From Pseudoalteromonas sp. R3 (GTDB lineage: Bacteria; Pseudomonadota; Gammaproteobacteria; Enterobacterales; Alteromonadaceae), in contig NZ_CP034835.1 in NCBI RefSeq assembly GCF_004014715.1, positions 3,100,001 to 3,164,000 on the forward strand: a DNA stretch of 64,000 nt, read 5' to 3'. Below the pieces are notes generated by a model. It searched no databases and was not told the origin of the DNA. It saw only the letters and a list, made by a program, of their open reading frames with translations. Both the position numbers and the translations under genes were made by a program. Below are positions 1 through 9,899 of the stretch, in pieces; the first letter of the stretch is position 1, and each line of letters starts with the position of its first letter.

Positions 1-2096
1 TACTGTCCAACTGAGCTCACTATCTTAATTTGTCTTTCATCCGGCACTTCCTGATACGACATGACTCTGAGTCCCGGGATGGTGTGTTTTACAAATCGTG
101 ACAGCACACTTCTTAACATACCTGAGGTTAATAAGATGGACGGCTCGCCGAGCATTTCTTGCGTTTGATGGGCTTCTCTTAATGAACCTTGAAGCCGCTC
201 TGCAAGGCCTGGCTCTATGCCTGCCCCCTCATCACCTGCGTTCTGAAGTGACTTATGCAACATCTGTTCCAACTCAGGCGCCAATGTTATGACAGGGATT
301 TCATCAGCCCCGCCAACCGCATCCTGAACGATGAGTCGGCGCAGTGAAATTCGCACCGCAGCCGTTAATACATCGGGGTCCTGACTGCGCGGCCCATACT
401 CAACCAGAGTCTGAACAATGGAGCGCATATCACGAATTGCAACGCCTTCGTTTAACAGGTTTTGTAGCACTTTTACTACAGTGGTCAGAGGTAATACATC
501 CGGCACCAGACCTTCAACCAGGCGAGGATGACTCTTGGCCAGCATATCCAGCAGGTTCTGAACTTCTTCATGACCCAACAGTAAGGACGCATTGTTGGTC
601 AACAGCTGACTAATATGTGTGGCAACCACCGTGGCGGCATCCACAACGGTATAACCCAGTGAATGAGCCTCGTCTTTCTGCTCTGGTTTGATCCACACAG
701 CTTCCAGACCGAAAGCCGGATCTTTAGTAGCAACGCCATTAATTGGACCAAAAACCTGGCCCGGGTTGATCGCGAGCTCATCACCATGCTTCAGTTCGCC
801 ATCTCCTGAGCCCACACCCATCAGGGTAATACGGTAAGCGTTCGGGTCCAGCTCCAGGTTGTCACGGATATGAACTGGTGGTACAAGGAAACCGAGCTCC
901 TGTGACAGCTTCTTACGCACCCCTTTAATACGATTCAACAATTCGCCACCCTGAGACTGATCAACCAGCGGGATCAGGCGATAGCCCACTTCCAGGCCTA
1001 TCACATCCACCGGTTGTACATCATCCCAACCTAATTCTTTTTGTTCCTGCTGCTGAGCAGCAACAGCGCCGCCTTTCGATTCTTCAGCTTCCTGCTCTTG
1101 TGCTTTAAGTTTTTGTTGGTGTGAATAGTAAGCCAGATAGCCAATGAGTGCGCCTAAGCCCAGAAATGCAACATGTGGCATACCAGGTACTAATCCCATG
1201 ACAATCAGGATCCCTGCTGCGATAGACAAGGATTTCTCGTTGCCTAGCTGCTGGGTCATTTGCTCGCCCATGTTGTGTGATTCGTTCTGACGAGTTACAA
1301 CAATCGCAGTACCAATTGACAATAATAACGAAGGAAGCTGAGCAACCAGACCATCACCTATCGTAAGTAAGGTATAGACTTCCATGGCTCTGCCAAAGCT
1401 CAAGTCATGCTGCACCATGCCCACAAACAGACCGCCAATGATGTTAATGGCGAGGATCACAATGCCCGCTATCGCATCGCCTTTTACGAACTTACTGGCA
1501 CCATCCATCGAGCCATAAAAGTCAGCTTCACGGGTTACTTCTTCACGCCTTGCTCTGGCTTCGTCTGCCGAAATGAAACCGGCATTCAGGTCTGCGTCAA
1601 TTGCCATTTGTTTACCGGGCATCGCGTCGAGGGTAAAACGGGCTGATACTTCGGAGATACGGCCAGCACCTTTGGTGATAACCACAAAGTTTATGATAAT
1701 GAGGATCAGGAAAACCACCAGACCAACCGCGTAGTTACCGCCGATTACAACGGAGCCAAACGCTTCGATCACCTTACCGGCTGCGTCTCCACCGTTATGA
1801 CCTTCCAGCAGTACCACCCGGGTACTGGCGACGTTCAGTGCTAATCGCAAAATCGTCGCGATCAGCAATACTGAGGGAAACATGCCAAATTCAAGCGGCT
1901 TCATGGTGTAAACTGTCACTAACAGAACAACCAATGCCAGGGCGATATTGAACGAAAACAAGATATCAAGCAGGAAAGGAGGCATAGGTAACACCACCAT
2001 ACCTAATGCCGCCAGTACCAGCACTGGAGTACCGACGCCTTTGGCGTACTCTTTTTTATCTCGATTAATCTGCTGTAAAACCGCTTTAAAATCCAT
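1..2096 (-). CDS. flhA: Flagellar export apparatus protein FlhA (3' end cut by window edge)
   Basis: FlhA is the large inner-membrane subunit of the flagellar type III export gate, forming the cytoplasmic ring that docks chaperone-substrate complexes. The frame is open from the ATG at 2094-2096 to the window edge, about 698 codons, so only the last few residues can be missing from a protein usually near 700 residues. The start reads MDFKAVLQQINRDKK, followed by several hydrophobic segments. The conserved FHIPEP-family cytoplasmic loop (SARFTLDAMPGKQMAID) is present. The C-terminal soluble domain follows a Gln/Glu-rich linker. flhB ends 60 bases upstream, so this is the distal visible gene of the fliK-flhA string. 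Confidence 0.97.
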   Translation of the reverse strand, partial: MDFKAVLQQINRDKKEYAKGVGTPVLVLAALGMVVLPMPPFLLDILFSFNIALALVVLLVTVYTMKPLEFGMFPSVLLIATILRLALNVASTRVVLLEGHNGGDAAGKVIEAFGSVVIGGNYAVGLVVFLILIIINFVVITKGAGRISEVSARFTLDAMPGKQMAIDADLNAGFISADEARARREEVTREADFYGSMDGASKFVKGDAIAGIVILAINIIGGLFVGMVQHDLSFGRAMEVYTLLTIGDGLVAQLPSLLLSIGTAIVVTRQNESHNMGEQMTQQLGNEKSLSIAAGILIVMGLVPGMPHVAFLGLGALIGYLAYYSHQQKLKAQEQEAEESKGGAVAAQQQEQKELGWDDVQPVDVIGLEVGYRLIPLVDQSQGGELLNRIKGVRKKLSQELGFLVPPVHIRDNLELDPNAYRITLMGVGSGDGELKHGDELAINPGQVFGPINGVATKDPAFGLEAVWIKPEQKDEAHSLGYTVVDAATVVATHISQLLTNNASLLLGHEEVQNLLDMLAKSHPRLVEGLVPDVLPLTTVVKVLQNLLNEGVAIRDMRSIVQTLVEYGPRSQDPDVLTAAVRISLRRLIVQDAVGGADEIPVITLAPELEQMLHKSLQNAGDEGAGIEPGLAERLQGSLREAHQTQEMLGEPSILLTSGMLRSVLSRFVKHTIPGLRVMSYQEVPDERQIKIVSSVGQ

Positions 2097-2156
2097 AACT
2101 TACAAACCACAAATTATTGACGCAGTTACATTAAAGCAAGTTTAATACCAATTAGC

Positions 2157-3287
2157 TTAGTGTTTTAGTTCATCTGGAATAGGGAGGTCTTTTTTCAGGG
2201 CTACGGGTCGCTTGCCTCGCCCTTTATTGAACTTTTTCAACTGGAATACATAGGCCAGTACCTGTGCCACGGCAGTGAACAGCTGTTGTGGGATTTGGTC
2301 GCCCACTTCTGTGGTATGGTACAGGGAACGAGTCAAAACAGGCGACTCAACAATCGGGACCTCATTACCTTTGGCTATTTTACGGATCTGCATCGCCAGT
2401 TCATCAACCCCTTTAGCGATGACCATAGGTGCCCCTGCTTTTTCAGTGTCATACTTAAGCGCCACAGAATAGTGGGTTGGGTTGGTTACAACCACGTCGG
2501 CATCGGGTACTTCCTGCATCATGCGTCGCTGAGACATTTCTCGCTGTGTACGCCGAATACGGGCCTTGATCTGGGGGTCACCTTCCGAGTTCTTATACTC
2601 GTCTTTTACCTCTTGTAGCGTCATCTTGAGCTGTTTGTGATGATTGTAGCTCTGATAAGGTGCGTCAATGGCGGAAATAATGATCATAGTGCAGCTCAGT
2701 GCCAGAAACATCCAGGCGAGAATTTCCAGTGAGTGCAAAATACTGCCTGGAATTTGCTCAATACTTAAATGGAGTATCTCATAAAAGAACATCTTGATAA
2801 GCAAAATTGCAAATCCGGCCACCAGCACAAATTTGAGGATAGATTTGACCAGCTCTACGGCCGCCTGAGGCCCAAACATCCGCTTGATGCCTTTCATTGG
2901 TGACATTTTACTCGGCTTAGGTGCCGCAGCCTGCCAGCTGAAATTAAAACCGCCTAACAGAGTGTTGCCAATGATACCGGCTACCATAATAATCAAAACG
3001 AACATACTGAGCGGAAAGATGATCTCAGAAAATGCATCACCCCAGACAGAAAACATTTTAGTGGTGTCATAAGTTTCATTGCGGTTCAGTGTAAACATGC
3101 GACCCATCATGTTATACAGGCCTTTGGCAATGTCAGGTCCGTACAGCAACAATGCAACGGCCGAGAATATGAGCACGAACGTCGTACCCAGCTCTTTTGA
3201 GCGAGCAACCTGGCCTTTCTTTCGGGCGTCAGAAATTTTCTTGTCTGTGGGTTCTTCCGTACGTTCCTGACCAGAATCTTCTGCCAT
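2157..3287 (-). CDS. flhB: Flagellar export switch protein FlhB
   Basis: FlhB is the membrane component of the export gate that switches specificity from rod/hook to filament substrates. The 376-residue protein has a charged N-terminus (MAEDSGQERTEEPTDKK), four hydrophobic stretches between about residues 30 and 210, and a cytoplasmic domain. The autocleavage motif N-P-T-H is at residues 269-272 (VVVTNPTHYSVAL), the position known from Salmonella FlhB. Length is normal for the family. It lies 21 bases downstream of fliR and 60 bases before flhA in the same direction. Confidence 0.98.
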   Translation of the reverse strand: MAEDSGQERTEEPTDKKISDARKKGQVARSKELGTTFVLIFSAVALLLYGPDIAKGLYNMMGRMFTLNRNETYDTTKMFSVWGDAFSEIIFPLSMFVLIIMVAGIIGNTLLGGFNFSWQAAAPKPSKMSPMKGIKRMFGPQAAVELVKSILKFVLVAGFAILLIKMFFYEILHLSIEQIPGSILHSLEILAWMFLALSCTMIIISAIDAPYQSYNHHKQLKMTLQEVKDEYKNSEGDPQIKARIRRTQREMSQRRMMQEVPDADVVVTNPTHYSVALKYDTEKAGAPMVIAKGVDELAMQIRKIAKGNEVPIVESPVLTRSLYHTTEVGDQIPQQLFTAVAQVLAYVFQLKKFNKGRGKRPVALKKDLPIPDELKH

Positions 3288-3308
3288 TTTCTTACTCCCG
3301 GTACTCGA

Positions 3309-4088
3309 TTACACCGTGCAACCAATCAGGTTACACATCAGCTCTGTCATTTTCAGCCACTGGAACTCGTATTGAATCACAAAGTTGCCCATCGTCATCC
3401 AGATGATCAACAAGCCAGCCACCATAGTAAACGCAAACCCCACAGAGAAAATATTCATCTGCGGTGCAGCTCGGGTCATTATGCCAAATGACAAGTTAAT
3501 CAGTAGCATGGCAGTCAAAGGTGCCAAAGACAACGCCAGTGCGGTAGCAAACAGCCAGCTCCCCCAGGTAACTATCAACCAGTAGTTATCGGCCACCCAC
3601 CAGTTACCATCGATAGGCCAGGTCTGAAAGCTATAGACCACCATGTTGATCATCATCAGATGGCCATTGAAGACAAAAAACAATAAAGTCGCCAGGATCA
3701 GATAAAACTGACCCACGGCTGGCACACTCAGACCATTCGCGGGGTCAACCACAGACGCAAAACCTAACCCTGTTTGCATTGCCAGGATCTGGCCCGCAAC
3801 GATAAAAGTATTTAGCAACAATACCGAGGCAAAGCCAATTGCAACCCCGACAATCATTTCATGTGTCACTACCAATATCATGGCGAAGGAAAATAAGTCA
3901 GTAAACTGAGTCTGAGGAATGGCAGGCACAACCGCCACAGTCACCACAATTGAGAGGGCAAGCTTCACCCGGGTTGGGACACTTTGGGCACCCAGACCGG
4001 CCATAATCATGATCATGGAGCTGATCCGGACAAACGGTAGCATGTAGTCGCTCAGCCACTGTATGATGATTGCTAAGGGGTACTCCAT
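3309..4088 (-). CDS. fliR: Flagellar export protein FliR
   Basis: FliR is a polytopic inner-membrane protein that forms the export gate core with FliP and FliQ. I choose the ATG at 4086-4088 (MEYPLAIIIQWLSDYML), giving 259 residues, the usual FliR length. An in-frame TTG 15 bases upstream would overlap the fliQ stop and is less likely. The protein is almost entirely hydrophobic segments, and the stretch with MQTGLGFASVVDPANG around residue 105 is typical of FliR. fliQ ends four bases upstream, so the two are probably translationally coupled. Confidence 0.96.
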   Translation of the reverse strand: MEYPLAIIIQWLSDYMLPFVRISSMIMIMAGLGAQSVPTRVKLALSIVVTVAVVPAIPQTQFTDLFSFAMILVVTHEMIVGVAIGFASVLLLNTFIVAGQILAMQTGLGFASVVDPANGLSVPAVGQFYLILATLLFFVFNGHLMMINMVVYSFQTWPIDGNWWVADNYWLIVTWGSWLFATALALSLAPLTAMLLINLSFGIMTRAAPQMNIFSVGFAFTMVAGLLIIWMTMGNFVIQYEFQWLKMTELMCNLIGCTV

Positions 4089-4092
4089 AGCA

Positions 4093-4362
4093 CTACCCTG
4101 CAATTTCGGGGATTTGGAGTACCAACTGGTTGAAGAAGTCCATCAGCACTTGCACCATCCAGTGGCCACCGAAAATCAGTGCCACAATGGTGATGATGAG
4201 CCTGGGCAAAAAGCTCAGAGTTTGTTCGTTAATCGATGTTGCAGCCTGGAAAACCGCGACCACCAAACCTATCATCAGACCGGGTAGTACAATTGCGGTT
4301 ACTAATTTGATAACAATAAAGAGCGAGTCACTGAGAATGTCGACAAAAACTTCTGGTTCCAT
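4093..4362 (-). CDS. fliQ: Flagellar export protein FliQ
   Basis: This is the small two-helix membrane subunit of the FliPQR export gate. At 89 residues it has the normal family size, with two hydrophobic hairpin segments (about residues 14-40 and 50-75) and the typical N-terminus MEPEVFVDILSDSLFIVI. It starts one base after the fliP stop and ends four bases before fliR. Confidence 0.97.
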   Translation of the reverse strand: MEPEVFVDILSDSLFIVIKLVTAIVLPGLMIGLVVAVFQAATSINEQTLSFLPRLIITIVALIFGGHWMVQVLMDFFNQLVLQIPEIAG

Positions 4363-4363
4363 G

Positions 4364-5104
4364 TCACACTCCTAAACCAAAACTTCGCGCCAGCGTGCCC
4401 ATTATCAAAGACCAACCATCGACCAACACAAACAGCATGATCTTAAAAGGTAAAGCCACAATCATCGGAGAGAGCATCATCATACCCATCGCCATCAATA
4501 CACTGGCAACCACCAGGTCTACTATCAGGAAAGGGATAAAAAACATAAAGCCAATGATAAAAGCAGTCTGCAGTTCACTGGTCACAAACGCCGGAATAAT
4601 GACCACAAACGGCGTGTCTTCCGGGCTATCCAGTTTATCGTAACCGGCTATCTTGGCGAATGTTTCCAAATCCTTTATACGAGTCTGGGAAAGCATAAAT
4701 GCTTTGATTGGCTCTTTGGCTTCTTGCAATGCCTGTATCGACGTTAATTCTTCGTTCAAATAAGGCTGCACTGCGCGGTCATTAATCTGATTGAATATTG
4801 GCGCCATAATAAAAAAGGTCAGAAACAGCGACATGCCCACTAATACCTGATTTGACGGCGATTGCTGCAAGCCAATTGCCTGACGTAAGATAGCCAATAC
4901 CACAATGATCCGTGTAAACGAGGTCATCATAATCACAGCAGCAGGGATAAAGCTCAGTGCTGTCATGATGGCCAATACCTGCAGGGTTACAGAGTATTCC
5001 TGAGAGCCATCCGGATTAGTTGTAACGCTCAAAGCCTCAATACCATCAGCAAAGGCATTTGATGCAAAGAAAAACACACTGATGAGGAGGAGAATTCGGA
5101 TCAT
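4364..5104 (-). CDS. fliP: Flagellar export protein FliP
   Basis: FliP is the core subunit of the export gate and is made with a cleavable signal peptide. The first 19 residues ([19 protein letters not shown]) form a clear signal sequence with an A-F-A type cleavage site. Conserved family stretches follow: [17 protein letters not shown], the [18 protein letters not shown] region and [19 protein letters not shown]. Length is 246 residues, normal for FliP. It sits between fliO (4-base gap) and fliQ (1-base gap). Confidence 0.98.
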   Translation of the reverse strand: MIRILLLISVFFFASNAFADGIEALSVTTNPDGSQEYSVTLQVLAIMTALSFIPAAVIMMTSFTRIIVVLAILRQAIGLQQSPSNQVLVGMSLFLTFFIMAPIFNQINDRAVQPYLNEELTSIQALQEAKEPIKAFMLSQTRIKDLETFAKIAGYDKLDSPEDTPFVVIIPAFVTSELQTAFIIGFMFFIPFLIVDLVVASVLMAMGMMMLSPMIVALPFKIMLFVLVDGWSLIMGTLARSFGLGV

Positions 5105-5108
5105 ACGT

Positions 5109-5480
5109 TCATTTCTTATTGTTATTTGCGCCAGAGATTAAGCGACTGAGTTCTTTGGCAAAGGGCGCCGTGGGTGTCACCTCTAGTGGCGACTCTAACT
5201 GATATAAATAATTGATACTGTGTGGCGTGACACCAAGCAAATGTTGTTTATCGTCAATTTCGATAACCAGCAGGCGCTCCTTGCTGCCCAGTGGTAAGCT
5301 GCGTATCACTTTAAAACCCTGGCTATTACCCAGGTTTGGGTTGAAGCGCTTAACCAGCAAAGCCAACCCGATAATCGCCAATACCACTAAAGCCAGTGAC
5401 AGGCCAACCGACAATAACTCACTGCTGAGCCCGCTTGGTGGCTGCACCGCAGCCACACTTGAGAACATTAAAGCATTCAT
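5109..5480 (-). CDS. fliO: Flagellar biosynthetic protein FliO
   Basis: FliO is a small bitopic membrane protein that helps assemble the FliP ring. The 123-residue protein has one hydrophobic segment (about residues 24-45, [20 protein letters not shown]). A cytoplasmic beta-rich domain follows, with the typical stretch [18 protein letters not shown] and then KQHLLGVTP. FliO is poorly conserved, but size, topology and position between fliN and fliP make the assignment safe. Confidence 0.93.
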   Translation of the reverse strand: MNALMFSSVAAVQPPSGLSSELLSVGLSLALVVLAIIGLALLVKRFNPNLGNSQGFKVIRSLPLGSKERLLVIEIDDKQHLLGVTPHSINYLYQLESPLEVTPTAPFAKELSRLISGANNNKK

Positions 5481-5491
5481 TACGCTAACTG

Positions 5492-5893
5492 CTAGCGAAG
5501 CTTCTTGATACGCTCAACCTGGCTGATCACGTCAGTCAGGCGAATACCAAACTTATCGTTTACAACAACCACTTCGCCGTGCGCAATCAATGTGCCGTTA
5601 ACCAGCACATCCAGAGGTTCACCGGCAACCCTGTCCAGCTCCACAACGGATCCCTGGTTAAGTTGGAGTAAATTACGGATATTGATTTTAGAGCGGCCCA
5701 CTTCCATCGAAATGGTGACCGGGATATCTAAAATCGTATCGAGTTTGCGCTTTTCATCTGCACTCAGATTAGCGCCGCTGTCCTGTAACTCTTCCAGTTC
5801 CGCAACTTCGGCTTCAGCACCGTCCTGGTCAGCTTCCTCGGCCTCTGCAAGTGCAGCCGCCCATTCGTCCATTGTATCTTGATCATCGCTCAT
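5492..5893 (-). CDS. fliN: Flagellar motor switch protein FliN
   Basis: FliN lines the bottom of the C-ring and, with FliM and FliG, controls rotation direction and export docking. The 133-residue protein has a long acidic N-terminal extension rich in D, E and A (to about residue 50). The SpoA/FliN domain follows: LDIPVTISMEVGRSKINIRN, then LLQLNQGSVVELDR and a terminal NDKFGIRLTDVIS. The acidic extension is usual in FliN of this group. It lies 28 bases downstream of fliM. Confidence 0.97.
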   Translation of the reverse strand: MSDDQDTMDEWAAALAEAEEADQDGAEAEVAELEELQDSGANLSADEKRKLDTILDIPVTISMEVGRSKINIRNLLQLNQGSVVELDRVAGEPLDVLVNGTLIAHGEVVVVNDKFGIRLTDVISQVERIKKLR

Positions 5894-5921
5894 GCACTGA
5901 CTACCTTAATCAACTTCTTCA

Positions 5922-7016
5922 TCACCAATCCAAATCCACACCTTCAGACAGATGCAGATCTTCTTCTAATTCTGCCAACTCGGCATCCGAGTCGAGCTTT
6001 TTGCCACCTTTTGTAAAGACATGAAGCTCAGACTTAACAGATTCTGGACGTTTAATCTTCTCGCTGATCTGCAACGCCACATTATCGCGGGAACGCCCCA
6101 TTTTAGCCCGGAAAGTGGGCAGCTCTTCTACAAATACTGTAATATGCTCAGGCATTTCTACAGGGATAATATCACCCGCTTTCAACTGCATTATCTGCTC
6201 CAGAGACAGATCGACCTCTAGTAGCTGCGTAGACAGTTCCACTTCGACATCCATAATTTCATCGCGTAGCGCTTTACTCCAACGCAGATCCGTATCTTCG
6301 GTATCTGATTGGACACCCGCATCGAGTAATTCCCGAATCGGCTCAAGCATTGAATAAGGCAAAGAAATATGGAAGTCCCCTCCCCCGCCGTCCAGCTCGA
6401 TATGAAATGAACTGATCACCACAACTTCGGTGGGTGACACTATGTTCGCCATCGCGGGGTTCACTTCCGAATCAAGATACTCAAACGACACATCCATGAC
6501 CGGTGCCCAGGCTTCTTTGTAATCTTCAAAGATAATTTTGAGCAGCATCTGAACTATCCGCCGCTCTGTTGGTGTAAATTCTCGCCCTTCAATTTTTGCG
6601 TGATAGCGCCCATCACCTCCGAAGAAGTTATCTACCAGTATAAATACCAGTCGGGCTTCCATAGTGATCAATCCAGTTCCCTTGAGAGGACGAAAGCGCA
6701 CCATGTTCAAACTGGTGGGAACAAACAAAGTATGAATATATTCGCCAAACTTGAGCATTTGTACACCGTTGATGGATACCTCAGCGGTGCGACGCATCAT
6801 ATTGAACAAGCTGATCCGCATATGACGGGCAAATCGTTCATTAACAATTTCGAGGGTCGGCATACGACCGCGAACGATTCGGTCCTGCGACGAAAAGTCG
6901 TATTGTAAGGCGTTACTCGTCCCACCATCGTCACTATCGGGGACTTCTTCTTCTTCGACTTCATCAACGCCGTGCAATAAGGCATCGATTTCGTCTTGTG
7001 ATAATAAGTCGCTCAC
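5922..7016 (-). CDS. fliM: Flagellar motor switch protein FliM
   Basis: FliM is the middle C-ring subunit that binds phosphorylated CheY. The extreme N-terminus MSDLLSQDEIDALLHGVDE is the classical CheY-binding peptide (LSQxEIDALL). It is followed by the CheC-like middle domain with the GGXG-type segment DNFFGGDGRYHAKIEGREF and a C-terminal SpoA domain. Length 364 residues is slightly above the E. coli protein, with a longer C-terminal tail. fliL ends nine bases upstream. Confidence 0.98.
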   Translation of the reverse strand: MSDLLSQDEIDALLHGVDEVEEEEVPDSDDGGTSNALQYDFSSQDRIVRGRMPTLEIVNERFARHMRISLFNMMRRTAEVSINGVQMLKFGEYIHTLFVPTSLNMVRFRPLKGTGLITMEARLVFILVDNFFGGDGRYHAKIEGREFTPTERRIVQMLLKIIFEDYKEAWAPVMDVSFEYLDSEVNPAMANIVSPTEVVVISSFHIELDGGGGDFHISLPYSMLEPIRELLDAGVQSDTEDTDLRWSKALRDEIMDVEVELSTQLLEVDLSLEQIMQLKAGDIIPVEMPEHITVFVEELPTFRAKMGRSRDNVALQISEKIKRPESVKSELHVFTKGGKKLDSDAELAELEEDLHLSEGVDLDW

Positions 7017-7025
7017 TGACTCTTC

Positions 7026-7550
7026 CTACTGCATTACAAAACCGGTAAATAACACGCGTTCAACCACTTTACTGCCTTCAACACTCTCCATTGCAGCCTG
7101 AACCTTATCTAATGCACTCAGTCGCAGAGTTTCTTTGCCTGCACTGGTACTCAGTTCGTCAGCTGTGGTGGTAGAAAACACACTTAGCAAAGTGCCTTCA
7201 ATCAGAGGAATATGCTTTTTAGCCACCTCTTCGTTGACGTCACCACGTACAAGTAATTGTACTTTAATCTGTACTATACGGTCCCGACTTGCGCCGGGTA
7301 CATTAAATACAAAGGGACGCGGCATAGCAACATACAATGCACTGCCCGTTTGTGCCGAATTTTGCTGGGTAGCCTGTGCCTGTTGCTCAGTCGTTTCTTC
7401 AGCCAACGATTCGGGAGCGTCATCTGACCCTGCAAATAAAAAGTAGCCTGCAACTGCGGCCAAAACAACAACCACAGCAGCAATGATGATGATTAATTTT
7501 TTCTTTGAGCCACCCGTCTCTTCTATTTCTAAATCGCTTTCTTCTGCCAT
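7026..7550 (-). CDS. fliL: Flagellar basal body-associated protein FliL
   Basis: FliL is a single-pass membrane protein surrounding the stator units. The 174-residue protein has a short cytoplasmic N-terminus, one transmembrane helix (about residues 18-40, LIIIIAAVVVVLAAVAGYFLF), an acidic/Gln linker and a periplasmic domain. That domain contains MPRPFVFNV and the C-terminal VERVLFTGFVMQ. It heads the fliL-fliM pair, 44 bases after fliK. Confidence 0.96.
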   Translation of the reverse strand: MAEESDLEIEETGGSKKKLIIIIAAVVVVLAAVAGYFLFAGSDDAPESLAEETTEQQAQATQQNSAQTGSALYVAMPRPFVFNVPGASRDRIVQIKVQLLVRGDVNEEVAKKHIPLIEGTLLSVFSTTTADELSTSAGKETLRLSALDKVQAAMESVEGSKVVERVLFTGFVMQ

Positions 7551-7594
7551 ATCCGCGCTTCTTTAAGTCACTCTAACCTTAATCATAGCAGCTG

Positions 7595-9832
7595 TTACGC
7601 ATAGTAATCTATTGCTGAATCACTTTGCCGTCTGCTAGTTGTTGATTGTTGGCCGTTATTTTGCGCTTCACTGCCATTATTAGCAAGTGTTCCATGACCT
7701 TGTGATGCTTCCTGCTGCTGTTGTTCTCCGCCTTGTCCTTGCTGAATGTTACTTTCTCCAAGCTGGATCCCCTGCTCGGCCAACATCTCTCTGAGTTTCG
7801 GCATGGACTGTTCTAGTTGCTCTTTGGCTTGCTGGTTTTGCACAACAAAGTTCACCTGAGCCTGCTCCCCCTCGGAGCGTATGCGTATCTGCATACTACC
7901 CAATTCAGGCGGGTCTAAACGGATCTCGGCTTCCTTATTGTTGATATTTAGCATCATATTGACACGCTCTTGTAAGGCCTTAACTGCGTCATTTCGGGCA
8001 ATATTAATGGCCTGACTGAGAGCGGGATCTGCCTGCATGGCTTTTTGGTTGACAGCACTTTGCTGGTTGACCTGCTGACTCTGTCTAACCTGCTCAACTT
8101 GCGCCAGCATTTCATTGAACTCGTGCTTCATGCCCTCGTCTGGACGCTCACCACGAATTGCCTTAAAAATATTTTCAACAGGCGCAGGTATTGCGCTGCG
8201 TTGCTGTGAATTCTGCTGCTCCGACTGGCCGCCTTCTTTTTTAAGCTGGGCTAACTCGGGGTGCTCACCCTCTAATGAGTCTGACACCACTGTTTGCTGC
8301 AAGTTTTCTTTGCCCTGAGATTTTGTATCTGCACTACTTACGCCCGTCTGGCTTAGCGCAGCAGCTTGTGTATTTACCTTCTCAGGTTTAACAGGATCTG
8401 TTTTACTCGGCACTTTAGCGTCCTTTTCAGCAATCACCGACTGTATCGACTTGTCCGTTACTTCTGCCTGTCTGGAGCCTGACTCTATGGTTGTTTGTGG
8501 TTTGTTTGCAGCACTCTCGCTAGGCTTTGCCCCAAGCTCCTGCAACAGTTGTTCGGCCTTGGCGCGCTGCTCGGGATTACTTATTTCGCCACTTTTTAAT
8601 TGCGCACGCAGGTTTGTCTCCAGTACTTGCTTTTGCTCCGGGGTGAGAGAATCTGCCATTGCCTTCAATTCAGTGGACGTTGCCGAAGTTGCACTGCTTT
8701 TTGCTGGCTGCTGAGGTTTCATAACCTGTTCGTCACCCTTGATGTCCTCTTTATCTGCTTGAGGTGCAGTAATTACGGGACCAATCTGATCAATTGGACG
8801 TTGAGATTTCCCGGCGCTAGTGGGCTGTTGCTCACTCACATCGCTGTGCGCAGCACTAATATGAGTGGGTGCGCTATCCCGTGCAGGTCGTAGTTCAACG
8901 TCGGCCTTTGCTGATTGCTGCTCATTTACCAGTTTTACAGAAGTCTCTGTGCTACCTTGTTTACCAGTTGCGGTGTTTGCGGTTTGTTTTGCACTATCAG
9001 CACTCTCACCTTTAGCAAGCTGAACAACGGGATCCAGTTTTGCATCTCCCTCTGCTGGCTTGTTTTGAGTCTGTAACCCCGGTTCATCCGTCGGCTGCGT
9101 GATAACAGGGCCTATCTTATCAACTCGTTTGGCAACAATCGGGTCAGCCAGTTTTTCTACCGGTACTTCACCTTGACCAAGTTTACCATTGGCATACAGG
9201 CTTGCGTCCTGAGTTGGCTTTTTCACTGCACCATTTTGCGCTTGGGCATCTACAGACACATCAGGTAACTCAGTGTCATCGCTATTTTGCTCAGCAGGTA
9301 TAGGTAAAACAGGCCCGATACCATCAACCGGTTTTTTATTATCCGGACCAGTTACCTGCTCGACTTTAGACAAGTAATCTTTCAGTGCTTTAGGAACCGG
9401 TGCCAAGTTTTGTGCTAAATCGGTACTTTGCGCATTCGATGACTTGATTTGTAAAAGCAAGTCATCAGCATGACTGCCGCTGGTATCTGCCGCTGCATCA
9501 CTACCAGGATTGACAACCGTACCGACAACCACTTTCGGGTCTGTCTGACCGGGGAGCTCTGAATCATCCAGCTTTAAAGGTTCATCCGGCAGTGTTTTTT
9601 TGCCAGCGGAAATCTGGCTGTCATCCAACCCTAAACGGCGGTCAAGGCCACCTGGTAAAGGAATATACTCTCCCGTCTCATCCGTATTTGACTGTGACGC
9701 CTCATCGCTACTGTCTTGCTCTGCCTGAGCTAACATTGCGAGAAAGCCCGAGTCCTCGGACTGTTCCGTTTGATCCTTTCCCTTCGCCGAAACTCCGTTA
9801 TTGATTGCTACTTCTAGCGAAACATTGACCAT
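7595..9832 (-). CDS. fliK: Flagellar hook-length control protein FliK
   Basis: FliK is the secreted molecular ruler that sets hook length and triggers the FlhB switch. The 745-residue protein is long and low-complexity, rich in Q, S, A, D and K, with a conserved C-terminal Flg_hook domain at about residues 635-690. That domain contains EIRLDPPELGSMQIRI followed by VNFVVQNQQAKEQLEQSM. The tail is Gln/Gly-rich. A short motif of the form [VI]DxIGPV[IL]xxP occurs three times, near residues 169-179, 238-247 and 347-357. At 745 residues it is clearly longer than the roughly 405-residue Salmonella protein. A sigma-54 promoter lies 68 bases upstream, so fliK begins a separate operon. Confidence 0.95.
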   Translation of the reverse strand: MVNVSLEVAINNGVSAKGKDQTEQSEDSGFLAMLAQAEQDSSDEASQSNTDETGEYIPLPGGLDRRLGLDDSQISAGKKTLPDEPLKLDDSELPGQTDPKVVVGTVVNPGSDAAADTSGSHADDLLLQIKSSNAQSTDLAQNLAPVPKALKDYLSKVEQVTGPDNKKPVDGIGPVLPIPAEQNSDDTELPDVSVDAQAQNGAVKKPTQDASLYANGKLGQGEVPVEKLADPIVAKRVDKIGPVITQPTDEPGLQTQNKPAEGDAKLDPVVQLAKGESADSAKQTANTATGKQGSTETSVKLVNEQQSAKADVELRPARDSAPTHISAAHSDVSEQQPTSAGKSQRPIDQIGPVITAPQADKEDIKGDEQVMKPQQPAKSSATSATSTELKAMADSLTPEQKQVLETNLRAQLKSGEISNPEQRAKAEQLLQELGAKPSESAANKPQTTIESGSRQAEVTDKSIQSVIAEKDAKVPSKTDPVKPEKVNTQAAALSQTGVSSADTKSQGKENLQQTVVSDSLEGEHPELAQLKKEGGQSEQQNSQQRSAIPAPVENIFKAIRGERPDEGMKHEFNEMLAQVEQVRQSQQVNQQSAVNQKAMQADPALSQAINIARNDAVKALQERVNMMLNINNKEAEIRLDPPELGSMQIRIRSEGEQAQVNFVVQNQQAKEQLEQSMPKLREMLAEQGIQLGESNIQQGQGGEQQQQEASQGHGTLANNGSEAQNNGQQSTTSRRQSDSAIDYYA

Positions 9833-9899
9833 ACTCTCACCTTTATATGCGGCAACTTCACGCCGCTAACCGGATTAAATTGATGTGCTGTAATGACTT

